From contig NZ_CP141608.1 in the NCBI RefSeq assembly GCF_035581345.1, positions 248,001-312,000 on the forward strand: DNA of 64,000 bases, read 5' to 3'. The notes beneath the pieces were generated by a model, which was not told where the DNA came from, searched no databases, and saw only the letters and a program-made list of their open reading frames with translations. The position numbers were made by a program, and so were the translations under genes. The stretch comes from Pseudomonas sp. JQ170C. GTDB taxonomy: Bacteria > Pseudomonadota > Gammaproteobacteria > Pseudomonadales > Pseudomonadaceae. Positions 37,626-46,155 of this stretch are shown piece by piece; the stretch's first letter is position 1, and every line of letters begins with the position of its first letter.

Positions 37626-38654
37626 ATGGATGTGACTGAACTGCTGGGCCTGGCCATGAAGGCCGGCGCCTCGGACCTGCACCTGGCCGCAGCGGAGGTG
37701 CCAGCGATCCGCCTGGATGGACGAATCCGCCGCCTGTACCTGCCGGTGCTCAGTGCTGAACAGCTGCAGGCGTTGCTTGGGCAATTGATGTCCGAATCGC
37801 AGAAACAGGATTTTGAAGCCCAACTGGATATCGACTTTGCAGTCGCGGTGCCGGGACTTGGACGTTTTCGAGTCAATGCGTTCAATCAGTTGCAAGGCCC
37901 GGGTGCGGTCCTTCGAGTGGTGGCGAGCAAGGTGAGCAGCTTGGCCGACTTGGGCCTCGGGGATGTGTTTCGCCAGATTGCAGAGTTGTCGTCTGGACTG
38001 GTGCTGGTCACCGGGCCCACGGGGTCGGGCAAGTCCACGACCCTGGCGGCCTTGATCGATCACCTGAACCGCGAGCGAGCGCTGCACATCCTGACTCTCG
38101 AAGATCCCATCGAATTTATCCACAGCCCGCAACGCAGCCTGATCAGCCAGCGTGAGGTCGGCCGGCACAGTCATGGATTCGCCCAGGCCTTGCGCGCCGC
38201 TCTGCGTCAGGACCCGGATGTCATCATGCTGGGCGAACTGCGCGACCCACAAACCATCCGCCTGGCCCTGACGGCCGCCGAGACCGGGCACTTGGTACTG
38301 GCGACGGTTCACACCGGCTCGGCTGCAAAGACCATCGACCGTCTGGTGGACGTGTTCGCCGCCGAAGAAAAGCAACTGGTCCGCGCCATGCTGGCCGAAG
38401 CGCTGCAGGCGGTGGTGTCACAGGTGTTGGTGGAGCGGGTGGGGGGCGGGCGGGTGGCGGCCCATGAGGTGCTGCTGGCCACGCCGGCGGTGCGCAACCT
38501 GGTGCGCGAGGGCAAGGTGGCGCAGTTGTATTCGACGATTCAAACGGGGGGAGCACTGGGTATGCAGACCCTGGACAGTTGCCTGCAGGGGCTGCTCCAG
38601 CGTGGGCTGATCAGCCCGGACAGCGCCCGGGAACGGGCGCATGGCAACCTTTAG
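37626..38654 (+). CDS. pilT: Type IV pilus retraction ATPase PilT
   Basis: Hexameric AAA+ ATPase powering pilus retraction, 342 aa (P. aeruginosa PilT 344). N-terminal PAS-like domain (MDVTELLGLAMKAGASDLHL). Walker A GPTGSGKSTTLAALI, the Asp box HILTLEDPIEFIH, Walker B DPDVIMLGELRDPQTI, the His box ETGHLVLATVHTGSA and the C-terminal AVRNLVREGKVAQLYSTI are all intact. Start ATG 37626 matches the PilT N-terminus. The stop overlaps the stop of the convergent NlpC/P60 gene. It is separate from the pilM-Q cluster. Confidence 0.93.
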   Translation: MDVTELLGLAMKAGASDLHLAAAEVPAIRLDGRIRRLYLPVLSAEQLQALLGQLMSESQKQDFEAQLDIDFAVAVPGLGRFRVNAFNQLQGPGAVLRVVASKVSSLADLGLGDVFRQIAELSSGLVLVTGPTGSGKSTTLAALIDHLNRERALHILTLEDPIEFIHSPQRSLISQREVGRHSHGFAQALRAALRQDPDVIMLGELRDPQTIRLALTAAETGHLVLATVHTGSAAKTIDRLVDVFAAEEKQLVRAMLAEALQAVVSQVLVERVGGGRVAAHEVLLATPAVRNLVREGKVAQLYSTIQTGGALGMQTLDSCLQGLLQRGLISPDSARERAHGNL

Positions 38655-39274
38655 TGGTTGGAGGCCAGGGCCAATTGCTGGCTCTTTGGCAGGACGCGCT
38701 TGGCCACCACGTAGCGGCTGCGCCAGTAGGGCTTGCTCAAGGTGTCGATGCTGACCCGCTTGCCCGTGCGAGGTGCATGGATGAAGCGATCGTTACCCAG
38801 GTAAATGGCAACGTGATTCACCCGACGGCTCTTGATGTTGAAGAAGATCAGGTCGCCAGGCTTGAGGTCGTCGCGATCGACTTTAATGCCGTGGCCCTGG
38901 GCCATGGCATTGGAGGTGCGGGGCAAGTCGACTTCTTCAACTTCATGGAAGGCGTACTTGACCAGGCCGCTGCAGTCGAAGCCCTTGCTTGGGCTGCTGC
39001 CACCCCAGCGGTATGGGGTGCCCAGTACATTGACGGCGCGGCTGAGCACATCGCTGCTCTGCTGGGGCGACATCGACGCCACCGGCAGGCTTGGCTTGCT
39101 TGCGCGAGTGCGGTTCTGGACTTTGGGGGTGACGTTCTTGGTGGAACGCACAGCCGATGAATTTGTGGTGTACCCGGAAAAGCCGTTGGGTAAACGTTGC
39201 TCACGGTTGGTGGCGTGGGCGGCCAGTGGCAATAATAGGCAAAGGGTCAGCCATGTCTTGAAAAGAGGACGCAT
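38651..39274 (-). CDS. NlpC/P60 (C40) peptidoglycan endopeptidase
   Basis: 207 aa exported cysteine peptidase. Signal peptide about 1-21 (LTLCLLLPLAAHA). After a basic Ser/Thr linker (about 25-75), the C40 domain (about 78-195) has the nucleophile in FDCSGLVKYAF, a histidine in RVNHVAIYLG and the third residue in FIHAPRTGK. GTPYRWGGSSPSKG is the usual lead-in. It likely cuts stem-peptide bonds in the periplasm. ATG 39274; its stop overlaps pilT. Confidence 0.92.
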   Translation of the reverse strand: MRPLFKTWLTLCLLLPLAAHATNREQRLPNGFSGYTTNSSAVRSTKNVTPKVQNRTRASKPSLPVASMSPQQSSDVLSRAVNVLGTPYRWGGSSPSKGFDCSGLVKYAFHEVEEVDLPRTSNAMAQGHGIKVDRDDLKPGDLIFFNIKSRRVNHVAIYLGNDRFIHAPRTGKRVSIDTLSKPYWRSRYVVAKRVLPKSQQLALASNH

Positions 39275-39520
39275 AGGCAGGGCTCTTGTTGGTTAGCGCG
39301 CAACTTTATAACAGCTTTTTGATCAATTTTTGATCCGTTGGTCGATTGCAACGGCCTTGAAAACCGGCCACATTGCAGCAAAAAAACGCTATCAAGCGGC
39401 GCAGCCCAGGCGGGGCAAGCCTTTGCGCGCGGCAAGCGGGCCAAATGCCACACGTCGGCTCGCCACAATAAAGTCACATTTTTTCTTAGAAAATTTTCCG
39501 ATAACCCTCAGAGGCTATGA

Positions 39521-39940
39521 ATGAACAGTTATCAACAGGACGGACAGCTGCATGACACTCACAGCAAAGTGATTGGCTATCTGCTGTGGATTTTGGGCTT
39601 TACCGGCGCTCACCGCTTTTATTACGGCAAGCCGGTCACCGGTACGATCTGGTTCTTCACCCTGGGCCTGCTGGGCATCGGCTGGCTGATCGACCTGTTC
39701 CTGATCCCGGCCATGGATCGCGAGGCCGATCTGCGCTTTCACGCTGGCCCGCTGGACTACAGCCTGTCGTGGATCCTGCTGACTTTCCTGGGCGTGTTTG
39801 GCGTGCACCGCATGTACCAGGGCAAATGGATCACCGGGATCCTCTACCTGTTCACGGGTGGGTTGTTTCTGGTGGGGGTCTTGTACGACTTCTGGACGCT
39901 GAACACCCAGGTGTCGTTGGCCAACGCACAGCGGCGTTGA
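39521..39940 (+). CDS. Membrane protein with two TM2 domains
   Basis: 139 aa with two tandem TM2 modules, four helices in total. Module 1 (about 14-66): VIGYLLWILGFTGAHRFYYG, LGLLGIGWLIDLF. Module 2 (about 78-130): WILLTFLGVFGVHRMYQGKW, GLFLVGVLYDFWTLN. Each keeps the G-(A/V)-HR-F/M-Y and D signature residues. Function unknown. ATG 39521 follows AGAGG. It is a single gene between divergent NlpC/P60 and convergent SPOR genes. Confidence 0.88.
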   Translation: MNSYQQDGQLHDTHSKVIGYLLWILGFTGAHRFYYGKPVTGTIWFFTLGLLGIGWLIDLFLIPAMDREADLRFHAGPLDYSLSWILLTFLGVFGVHRMYQGKWITGILYLFTGGLFLVGVLYDFWTLNTQVSLANAQRR

Positions 39941-39945
39941 AAGAA

Positions 39946-39977
39946 CTGCGGCCTTGTCGATGTCGACAAGGCCGCAG
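39946..39977. terminator. Perfect 15-bp inverted repeat between TM2 and SPOR genes
   Basis: CTGCGGCCTTGTCGA followed after 2 bases by its exact reverse complement, then GCAGTTTTAC. It lies between the convergent TM2 and SPOR genes, 6 bp from each stop. It is most likely a bidirectional terminator, though the T run is short. Confidence 0.7.
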
Positions 39978-39983
39978 GCAGTT

Positions 39984-40673
39984 TTACTGGCGGGTCTGGC
40001 GCTGCTGCAACAGCAAGTTGCTGAAGCCGCTGCCGGCCAGTTGCTTCTGGGCGACGGTCAACTGTTCACGGTTGCTGAACGGGCCGACCAGTACGCGGTA
40101 CCAGGTTTCATCCTTCACGGTACCGGACTCCACCTTCACCGCCTGCCCGAGCAGAATGATCTGCGCGCGCACCTTGTCGGCATCGGCCTGCTTGCGGAAC
40201 GAACCTGCCTGCAGGAAGAACTGGGTGGTTGCCGCAGGCTTGATGACCGGTGGCGCTGGGGGTGGCGTCTGCCCCATCAGCGCCGCCTGGGCACGGGCGG
40301 TGTCGATCTTCGCGGCCTCGGCCGGGGTGACCGGAGGCTGCGCCGGCACCGGCGGGGTTTTCTCCGGTACGGCTTCAGGCGGCACGATCACTTCAGACTC
40401 GGGCAGCAAGGTATAGAAGTCGTACTTGGGCTTGACCGGCTGTTGCGGGCTTGGCGCGGTCTTGTTGGCTTCAGCGACCTTTTCGGCCTTGTGCTGCTCG
40501 GGCTTGGTGCGCTTGACCTCTTCGTTGCCAGGCTCAAGCTTCATCAGGAAAACCACGAAGGCGCCGACGCTCAGGCCAATCGCCAGCCACAGCCAACCCG
40601 GGATCGGTTGCTTGGCAGGTGGCTGGTAGCGACTGGCGCCGCGCTTGGGTGCGGGTTTTTTCTTGGCAGCCAA
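39984..40673 (-). CDS. SPOR-domain, FtsN-like membrane protein
   Basis: 229 aa bitopic protein: a basic cytoplasmic N-tail (AAKKKPAPKRG), one membrane helix (about 25-44, WLWLAIGLSVGAFVVFLM), a Pro/Lys/Glu-rich periplasmic linker (about 50-145) and a C-terminal SPOR domain (about 148-225: FFLQAGSFRKQADADKVRAQ, WYRVLVGPFSNREQL). SPOR domains bind denuded glycan at the septum, so a division role like FtsN is likely. It appears to use a TTG start at 40673 with GGAG upstream, 1 bp after the argS stop, so both share a transcript. Confidence 0.88.
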   Translation of the reverse strand: MAAKKKPAPKRGASRYQPPAKQPIPGWLWLAIGLSVGAFVVFLMKLEPGNEEVKRTKPEQHKAEKVAEANKTAPSPQQPVKPKYDFYTLLPESEVIVPPEAVPEKTPPVPAQPPVTPAEAAKIDTARAQAALMGQTPPPAPPVIKPAATTQFFLQAGSFRKQADADKVRAQIILLGQAVKVESGTVKDETWYRVLVGPFSNREQLTVAQKQLAGSGFSNLLLQQRQTRQ

Positions 40674-40674
40674 C

Positions 40675-42411
40675 TTACATACGCTCCAGGGTTTCCAGGC
40701 CGAGCAGTTCCAGACCTTGCTTGAGGGTGCGACCGGTCAGGGCAGCCAGGCGCAGGCGGCTCTGCATTTGCTCCGGGGTGTCGGCGGCCAGGATCGGGCA
40801 GTTCTCGTAGAAGCTGGAGAACAGGCCGGCCACGTCGTAGAGGTAGGCGCACAGTACGTGCGGGGTGCCTTTTTCGGCGACGTTGTTCAGGATCTCGCCG
40901 AACTGGGCCAGGCGTGCGGCCAGGTCCTGCTCTTGCGCCGCTTGCAGAATGATCTGGCCGTCGACTTCATCGAAGCTTTTGCCCAGCTTGCGGAACACGC
41001 CGGCAACCCGGGTGTAGGCATACAGCAGGTACGGTGCGGTGTTGCCTTCAAAGTTGAGCATCAGCTCGAAGTTAAAGCTGTAGTCGCTGGTGCGGTGCTT
41101 GGACAGGTCGGCGTACTTGACCGCGCCGATGCCGACCACTTCGCCGATGGCGCGCAGTTCGTCTTCGGCAAGCTCGGGGTTCTTCTCCTTGACCAGGGCG
41201 TAGGCACGCTCCTTGGCTTCGGTGAGCAGGTCGATCAGCTTGACGGTGCCACCGTCACGGGTCTTGAACGGGCGGCCATCGGCGCCGTTCATGGTGCCGA
41301 AGCCCATGTGCTCCATTTGCATCGGGTGGCCGACGAAGCCTGCCAGGCGAGCTACTTCAAACACCTGGTTGAAGTGCAGGGCCTGACGCTGGTCGACGAA
41401 ATACAGGGCGCGGTCAGCCTTGAGCACGTTGCTGCGGTAGCGCACGGCGGCAAGGTCAGTGGTGGCGTACAGGTAGCCGCCGTCGGCCTTCTGCACGATC
41501 ACAGGCAGAGGTTCACCCTCGGCGGTCTTGAAGTCGTCGAGGAACACGCACTGGGCGCCCTTGCTTTCGACCAGCATGCCTTTGGCCTTGAGGTCGGCGA
41601 CCACGTTGGCCAGGTCGTCGTTATAGGCGCTCTCGCCCATGACGTCGGCCATGGTCAGCTTGACGTTGAGCAGCTCGTAGGTCTTCTGGCAGTGGGACAG
41701 GGAGATGTCCTTGAAGCGGGTCCACAGCTTCAGGCATTCCTCGTCGCCGGCCTGCAGCTTGACCACCAGGCCGCGGGCACGGTCGGCGAATTCTTCGGAC
41801 TCGTCGAAGCGCTTCTTCGCGGCACGGTAGAAGTTCTCCAGGTCCGACAGCTCGTCGCTGGTGATCGGGTTTTCCTGAAGGTAGGCCATCAGCATGCCGA
41901 ACTGGGTACCCCAGTCGCCAACGTGGTTCTGGCGAATCACGGTGTCGCCGAGAAACTCCAGTACGCGCGAGACGGCATCACCGATGATGGTCGAGCGCAG
42001 GTGGCCGACGTGCATCTCTTTGGCAAGGTTGGGCGCCGAGAGGTCGACTACAACCTTCTGCTGCGGGCCGGCCTTTTGCACGCCCAGCTTGGCATCGGCC
42101 AGGGCGGCGTCGAGGCGGGCAGCCAGGGCCTGGGTGTTCTGGAAGAAGTTCAAGAAGCCTGGGCCGGCGATCTCGACCTTGCTGACCTGCGGGTCGGCAG
42201 GCAGGGCGTTGATGATTTTCTCGGCCAGGTCACGAGGTTTCATGCCTGCAGGCTTGGCCAGCATCATCGCGATGTTGCTGGCGAAATCGCCGTGGGTCTT
42301 GTCCCGGGCGTTTTCTACCTGGATCGCCGGCGTCAGCCCTTCAGGCAGCACACCGTCGGTGACGAGTTGGGTGAGGGCTTGCTGGATCAGCTGGCGAATG
42401 GTGTCTTTCAT
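40675..42411 (-). CDS. argS: Arginyl-tRNA synthetase
   Basis: Class I aminoacyl-tRNA synthetase, 578 aa. The N-terminal Add1 domain opens [13 protein letters not shown]. The HIGH-type motif is in [23 protein letters not shown]-like and KMSKS-equivalent parts are represented by [15 protein letters not shown]. The C-terminal anticodon domain ends [19 protein letters not shown] 42411 is chosen over an in-frame start 7 codons upstream because it gives the normal N-terminus. Upstream of the SPOR gene in one operon. Confidence 0.97.
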   Translation of the reverse strand: MKDTIRQLIQQALTQLVTDGVLPEGLTPAIQVENARDKTHGDFASNIAMMLAKPAGMKPRDLAEKIINALPADPQVSKVEIAGPGFLNFFQNTQALAARLDAALADAKLGVQKAGPQQKVVVDLSAPNLAKEMHVGHLRSTIIGDAVSRVLEFLGDTVIRQNHVGDWGTQFGMLMAYLQENPITSDELSDLENFYRAAKKRFDESEEFADRARGLVVKLQAGDEECLKLWTRFKDISLSHCQKTYELLNVKLTMADVMGESAYNDDLANVVADLKAKGMLVESKGAQCVFLDDFKTAEGEPLPVIVQKADGGYLYATTDLAAVRYRSNVLKADRALYFVDQRQALHFNQVFEVARLAGFVGHPMQMEHMGFGTMNGADGRPFKTRDGGTVKLIDLLTEAKERAYALVKEKNPELAEDELRAIGEVVGIGAVKYADLSKHRTSDYSFNFELMLNFEGNTAPYLLYAYTRVAGVFRKLGKSFDEVDGQIILQAAQEQDLAARLAQFGEILNNVAEKGTPHVLCAYLYDVAGLFSSFYENCPILAADTPEQMQSRLRLAALTGRTLKQGLELLGLETLERM

Positions 42412-42525
42412 GGGCTTCTCTTTCGACCGCAAGCGCGGCGGCGCTTCGATGCGCAGGTGGAAAAACTGAACATTATCCGTTGCCGGGGCGGGGTTGCCAA
42501 CCTTTGGGGGATTTGCGGTGTCGGG

Positions 42526-42550
42526 ATCGCGGGGCGAGCCCGCTTCTGCA
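42526..42550. repeat. Single REP element between argS and priA
   Basis: ATCGCGGGGCGAGCCCGCTT, one unpaired REP core just after the priA stop on the minus strand. Confidence 0.7.
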
Positions 42551-42552
42551 GA

Positions 42553-44772
42553 TCAATAAAGGTCTACAGGGTCCACATCCAACGACCAGCGCACCTGTCG
42601 CCCGGACGGCATCTGCTCCAACAGTAGCAACCAGGCACTGATCAGTCGATGCAAAGGCGCCCGGGCATTGGCCTGGAGCAATAGTTGTGCACGAAAACGT
42701 CCCGCGCGTCGTTCCATGGGCGCTGGCACCGGGCCGAGCAGTTCAATGCCGTGCAGGTTGTGCTCGGCCAGCAGCTGTTCGGCAGCGCTGCAGGCTTCGT
42801 CGAGAAAACCTTCGGCTTGCCCGGGCTTGTGTGCTTCGGCGCGCAGCAGGGCCAGATGGGCAAAGGGCGGCAGCCCGGCGGCGCGGCGCTCGCTCAGGGC
42901 CTGTTCGGCGAAGGCGAAGTAGCCCTGTTCGGTCAGTTGCACCAGCAGTGGATGGTCGGCCAGGTGGGTCTGGATGATTACCTTGCCCGGCTCTTCGGCA
43001 CGGCCGGCGCGGCCGGCAACCTGGACGATCATCTGCGCCATGCGCTCGCTGGCGCGAAAATCGCCGGAGAACAAACCGCCGTCCGCATCCAGGATCGACA
43101 CCAGGGTCACCCGTGGGAAGTGATGACCTTTGGCGAGCATCTGGGTGCCCACCAGGATGCACGGCTGGCCGCGCTGGATGGTGGCGAACAACTGGTTCAT
43201 GGCGTCTTTGCGCGAGGTGCTGTCGCGGTCCACGCGTAACACGGGGTAGTCCGGGAACAGAATGCTCAGGCGCTCTTCGGCGCGCTCGGTGCCGGCACCC
43301 ACCGGCCGCAGGTCGACCTTGTTGCACTGTGGGCACTGGCGCGGCACGCGCTCGTCGTAGCCGCAGTGGTGGCAGCGCAGTTCGTTGGAGCGCTGGTGCA
43401 CGGTCATGCGCGCATCACAACGCGGGCACTCGGACATCCAGCCGCAGTCATGGCACAACAAGGTCGGGGCGAACCCGCGTCGGTTGAGGAACACCAGCAC
43501 TTGCTGGCCGGCGGCGAGGGTCTGGCCGATGGCCTGTTGCATGGGCCCGCTGATGCCGCTGTCCAGGGGCCTGCTCTTGACGTCCAGGCGCAGGAAGCGC
43601 GGTTGCTTGGCGCCACCGGCGCGGTGATTGAGGCGCAGCAGGCCATAGCGGCCGGTGTAGGCGTTATGCAGGCTTTCCAGTGAAGGTGTCGCCGATCCGA
43701 GCAGGATCGGGATGTTTTCCTGGCGGGCGCGCACCAGGGCCAGGTCGCGGGCGTGGTAGCGCAGGCCTTCCTGCTGTTTGTAGGAGCCGTCGTGCTCTTC
43801 GTCGATGATGATCAGCCCCGGGTGCTTCATCGGAGTGAACAGCGCCGAGCGGGTGCCGATGATGATGTCGGCTTCGCCATCGCGGGCTGCCAGCCAGGCA
43901 TCCAGGCGCTCGCGGTCGTTGACGGCCGAGTGCAGCAGGGCAATGCGGGCATTGAAGCGTTGCTCGAAGCGCGCCAGGGTCTGCGGCCCGAGGTTGATCT
44001 CCGGGATCAGGATCAATGCCTGCTTGCCGGCCTCCAGGGTTTCGCGGATCAGTTGCAGGTAGACCTCGGTCTTGCCGCTGCCGGTGACCCCCGCCAGGAG
44101 GAACGCATGAAAGCTGTCAAAACCCGAGCGCACGGCATTGAACGCGGCCCGCTGCTCTTCGTTCAGGGGCAGTTCCGGTTGGGCCAGCCAGTGTTCATGA
44201 CGCTCCTGGGGCAGGTGCCGGCGTACTTCGACCTGAACCAGCTCCTTGGCCAGCAGCAGGTCGAGGCTGTCCTTGCTCAACATCAGTTTGCTCAACAAGG
44301 CATGGGCGACGCCGTGGGGGTGCTGTGCCAGGGTCGCCAGCGCCTCGCGCTGGCGCGGCGCGCGGGCGATGCGCGGGTCGTCCAGGCGCGCCCCCGGGGC
44401 TATCTGCCAGAAGCGCTCCTGGCGTGCCTCGGCCGGCTCGCCCTGGCGCAGCAGCACCGGCAGGGCCCAGCTCAGGGTGTCGCCTAGGCTGTGCTGGTAG
44501 TACTGGGCGGTCCAGAGGCAGAGCTTGAACAGGGGGGCAGGTAGCGGCGAGACCGGGTCGAGCAGGGCGATCGCCGGCTTGAGCTTGTCGGCCGGGACCT
44601 CGCTCTTGTCGGCGACCTCGATCAGGATGCCGATCATTTCCCGGCGCCCGAACGGAACACGGATGCGCATGCCCGGGGTCAGAGCCTGGCGCGCCATGCT
44701 TGCCGGAGCCCTGTAGTCGAACAGTCGCCGCAGGGGCGAGGGCAGGGCGAGGCGCAGAATGACGTCGGACAC
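42553..44772 (-). CDS. priA: Primosomal protein N' (replication restart helicase)
   Basis: DEAH-type 3'-5' helicase restarting stalled forks, 739 aa. N-terminal DNA-binding part (VILRLALPSPLRRLFDY). Walker A GVTGSGKTEVYLQLI, DEEHDGSYKQQ and the SAT motif LLGSATPSLESL are intact. The zinc-binding insert has eight cysteines (CHDCGWMSECPRCDARM, CHHCGYDERVPRQCPQC). LVGTQMLAKGHHFP, and AGRAGRAEEPGKVIIQT complete the helicase. The start is GTG at 44772 (MSDVILRL); the frame stays open to 44859 without family sequence. Confidence 0.96.
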   Translation of the reverse strand: MSDVILRLALPSPLRRLFDYRAPASMARQALTPGMRIRVPFGRREMIGILIEVADKSEVPADKLKPAIALLDPVSPLPAPLFKLCLWTAQYYQHSLGDTLSWALPVLLRQGEPAEARQERFWQIAPGARLDDPRIARAPRQREALATLAQHPHGVAHALLSKLMLSKDSLDLLLAKELVQVEVRRHLPQERHEHWLAQPELPLNEEQRAAFNAVRSGFDSFHAFLLAGVTGSGKTEVYLQLIRETLEAGKQALILIPEINLGPQTLARFEQRFNARIALLHSAVNDRERLDAWLAARDGEADIIIGTRSALFTPMKHPGLIIIDEEHDGSYKQQEGLRYHARDLALVRARQENIPILLGSATPSLESLHNAYTGRYGLLRLNHRAGGAKQPRFLRLDVKSRPLDSGISGPMQQAIGQTLAAGQQVLVFLNRRGFAPTLLCHDCGWMSECPRCDARMTVHQRSNELRCHHCGYDERVPRQCPQCNKVDLRPVGAGTERAEERLSILFPDYPVLRVDRDSTSRKDAMNQLFATIQRGQPCILVGTQMLAKGHHFPRVTLVSILDADGGLFSGDFRASERMAQMIVQVAGRAGRAEEPGKVIIQTHLADHPLLVQLTEQGYFAFAEQALSERRAAGLPPFAHLALLRAEAHKPGQAEGFLDEACSAAEQLLAEHNLHGIELLGPVPAPMERRAGRFRAQLLLQANARAPLHRLISAWLLLLEQMPSGRQVRWSLDVDPVDLY

Positions 44773-44844
44773 GCGAAGAGTTCTCTGAAGGGGATTTCCA
44801 AGACCCGGCGAGCCTAGCAGACGACAGCCGGTGTAAGCGACAAC

Positions 44845-44872
44845 TTGCGTTGACAGCATGCTCTGGTATTAT
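44845..44872 (+). promoter_or_regulatory. Possible sigma-70 promoter of rpmE
   Basis: TTGCGT (44845-44850), 16-bp spacer, TATTAT (44867-44872), about 70 bp upstream of the rpmE ATG. The -10 is good, the -35 only moderate. A nearby TTGACA at 44850 is too close to the -10 to pair with it. Confidence 0.4.
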
Positions 44873-44940
44873 TCGCCGCCTAATTACGTGCGGTATTCAA
44901 CAATGGTGTTGGGTGGCGGCACGCAGTCGAGGAAGTGACC

Positions 44941-45153
44941 ATGAAGCCAGAAATTCACCCGAATTATGAAGTAGTCGCAGTCACCTGCAGCTGCGGTAAC
45001 AAGTTTGAAACTCGTTCCACCCTGTGCGCTCCACTGGGTACCGACGTATGCAACGAGTGCCACCCGTTCTACACCGGTAAGCAGAAGACTCTGGACACCG
45101 GCGGCCGCGTCAAGCGCTTCGAAGATCGCTTCGCAGCGTTCGGCAAGAAGTAA
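44941..45153 (+). CDS. rpmE: 50S ribosomal protein L31 (zinc-binding form)
   Basis: bL31, 70 aa, located at the ribosomal intersubunit bridge. It keeps the zinc ligands in TCSCGNKF and [14 protein letters not shown], so this is the C+ form made under zinc sufficiency, with the usual N-terminus [13 protein letters not shown] 44941 follows GAGGAAG. It is a single gene with its own terminator at 45195-45224. Confidence 0.97.
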   Translation: MKPEIHPNYEVVAVTCSCGNKFETRSTLCAPLGTDVCNECHPFYTGKQKTLDTGGRVKRFEDRFAAFGKK

Positions 45154-45185
45154 GATTGCGCATCGCTGGCCCCATGGGCTTGGCA

Positions 45186-45977
45186 ATGCTGCTGAAAAAG
45201 GCGTCCCTTGTGGGCGCCTTTTTTATGGGCGTCATTTGGCAGTTGCCAGCGCACGCCTTCTGCCCGACCCCGGCCGATCCCCAGCGCGTGGGCGTGAGTC
45301 AGGTGGTCGATGGCGATACCGTGCGTCTGGTGGATGGGCGCAGTGTGCGCCTGATTGGTATCAATGCACCGGAAATCGGCCGCAAGGGCCGAACCAGCGA
45401 ACCCTTCGCCGAAGCCGCCCGGCAACGCTTGCAGGCCCTGGTCAAGGCCAGCGGGGGTGAGGTCGGGCTGGTGCCGGGGGTCGAGTCCAGAGACAAGTAT
45501 GGCCGTACCCTGGCCCATATCTATGGCCGCTCTGGCGACAATTTTGAAGCACAACTGCTCAGCGAAGGGCTCGGCTATCACGTGGCGGTGGCGCCGAACG
45601 TCAGCCTCACTGGCTGTCAGCAGCAGGCCGAACGCGCCGCTCGGCAGATGAAGGTCGGGCTCTGGCGGCAAACCCCAGTGATTCCGGCGGCGCAGGTGCA
45701 AAACTCCGGTTTTGCGCTGATCGGCGGAAAAGTCAAAGGCATCGAGCGTAATCGCGGGGGTATCTGGATCGAAATCGACAACGCACTGGTTGTTCAGGTG
45801 CCAGCCCGGCTGCAGCGCAACTTTCCCTCTTCCTTCTTTGATGGCTTGAAAGGCAGCAGCGTCGAAGTGCGCGGTTGGGTGCTGGATCGTTCCCGCAAAG
45901 GCGGCCTGAAAGCCGGGCAAAAGCGCTGGCTGCTGCCATTGACCGATCCAACGATGCTGGAACGGGTCAAAAGATAA
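45186..45977 (+). CDS. Secreted thermonuclease-like (SNase) protein
   Basis: About 263 aa. From ATG 45186 there is a good Sec signal peptide (LLKKASLVGAFFMGVIWQLP, cleavage after AHA). The SNase-like domain (about 35-160) has VVDGDTVRLVDGRSVRLIGI, APEIG, and DKYGRTLAHIYG with the expected Asp, Glu and Arg. A C-terminal OB-like part (about 175-260: NSGFALIGGKVKGIERNRGG, WVLDRSRKGGLK) is an addition of unknown role. Starts at 45174 (ATG) or 45156 (TTG) are possible; none has a clear ribosome site. The rpmE terminator lies inside its first codons. Confidence 0.82.
   Translation: MLLKKASLVGAFFMGVIWQLPAHAFCPTPADPQRVGVSQVVDGDTVRLVDGRSVRLIGINAPEIGRKGRTSEPFAEAARQRLQALVKASGGEVGLVPGVESRDKYGRTLAHIYGRSGDNFEAQLLSEGLGYHVAVAPNVSLTGCQQQAERAARQMKVGLWRQTPVIPAAQVQNSGFALIGGKVKGIERNRGGIWIEIDNALVVQVPARLQRNFPSSFFDGLKGSSVEVRGWVLDRSRKGGLKAGQKRWLLPLTDPTMLERVKR
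45195..45224 (+). terminator. rpmE terminator located within the nuclease signal-peptide codons
   Basis: AAAAAGGCG, one mismatch, CCC-TTGT-GGG, then CGCCTTTTTT: a strong intrinsic terminator 41 bp after the rpmE stop. It overlaps codons 4-13 of the predicted nuclease signal peptide (KKASLVGAFF). Confidence 0.8.
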
Positions 45978-45996
45978 AAAATTGTGGACATTTTTT

Positions 45997-46010
45997 TGTA
46001 CGATTGTACA
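45997..46010. promoter_or_regulatory. Dyad TGTAC-N4-GTACA upstream of malic enzyme
   Basis: Inverted repeat TGTACGATTGTACA about 145 bp before the maeB ATG, in AT-rich sequence next to the nuclease stop. The form resembles GntR-family operators (TTGTAC...). No regulator gene is adjacent, so the assignment is weak. Confidence 0.3.
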
Positions 46011-46155
46011 CATTGAAACCCTTGCAGGCTGCGGCTCTTGGCGGAAAGTCGTAGGTTAAAGGCCTTGACACAAGTGACCGGGCAGTCTTGTCGGCCCTTT
46101 GCTCTTTGCGTATCCTCGGCGGTCCGTCAGAACAGTAAATAGCGGAATGCCCACC

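Noticed and set aside
44850..44872. TTGACA followed by TATTAT upstream of rpmE as a consensus promoter
   Set aside because: The spacer is only 11 bp, too short for sigma-70. The TTGCGT with 16-bp spacing was preferred.
46065..46070. TTGACA upstream of maeB as a promoter -35 box
   Set aside because: No -10-like hexamer at 16-18 bp distance.
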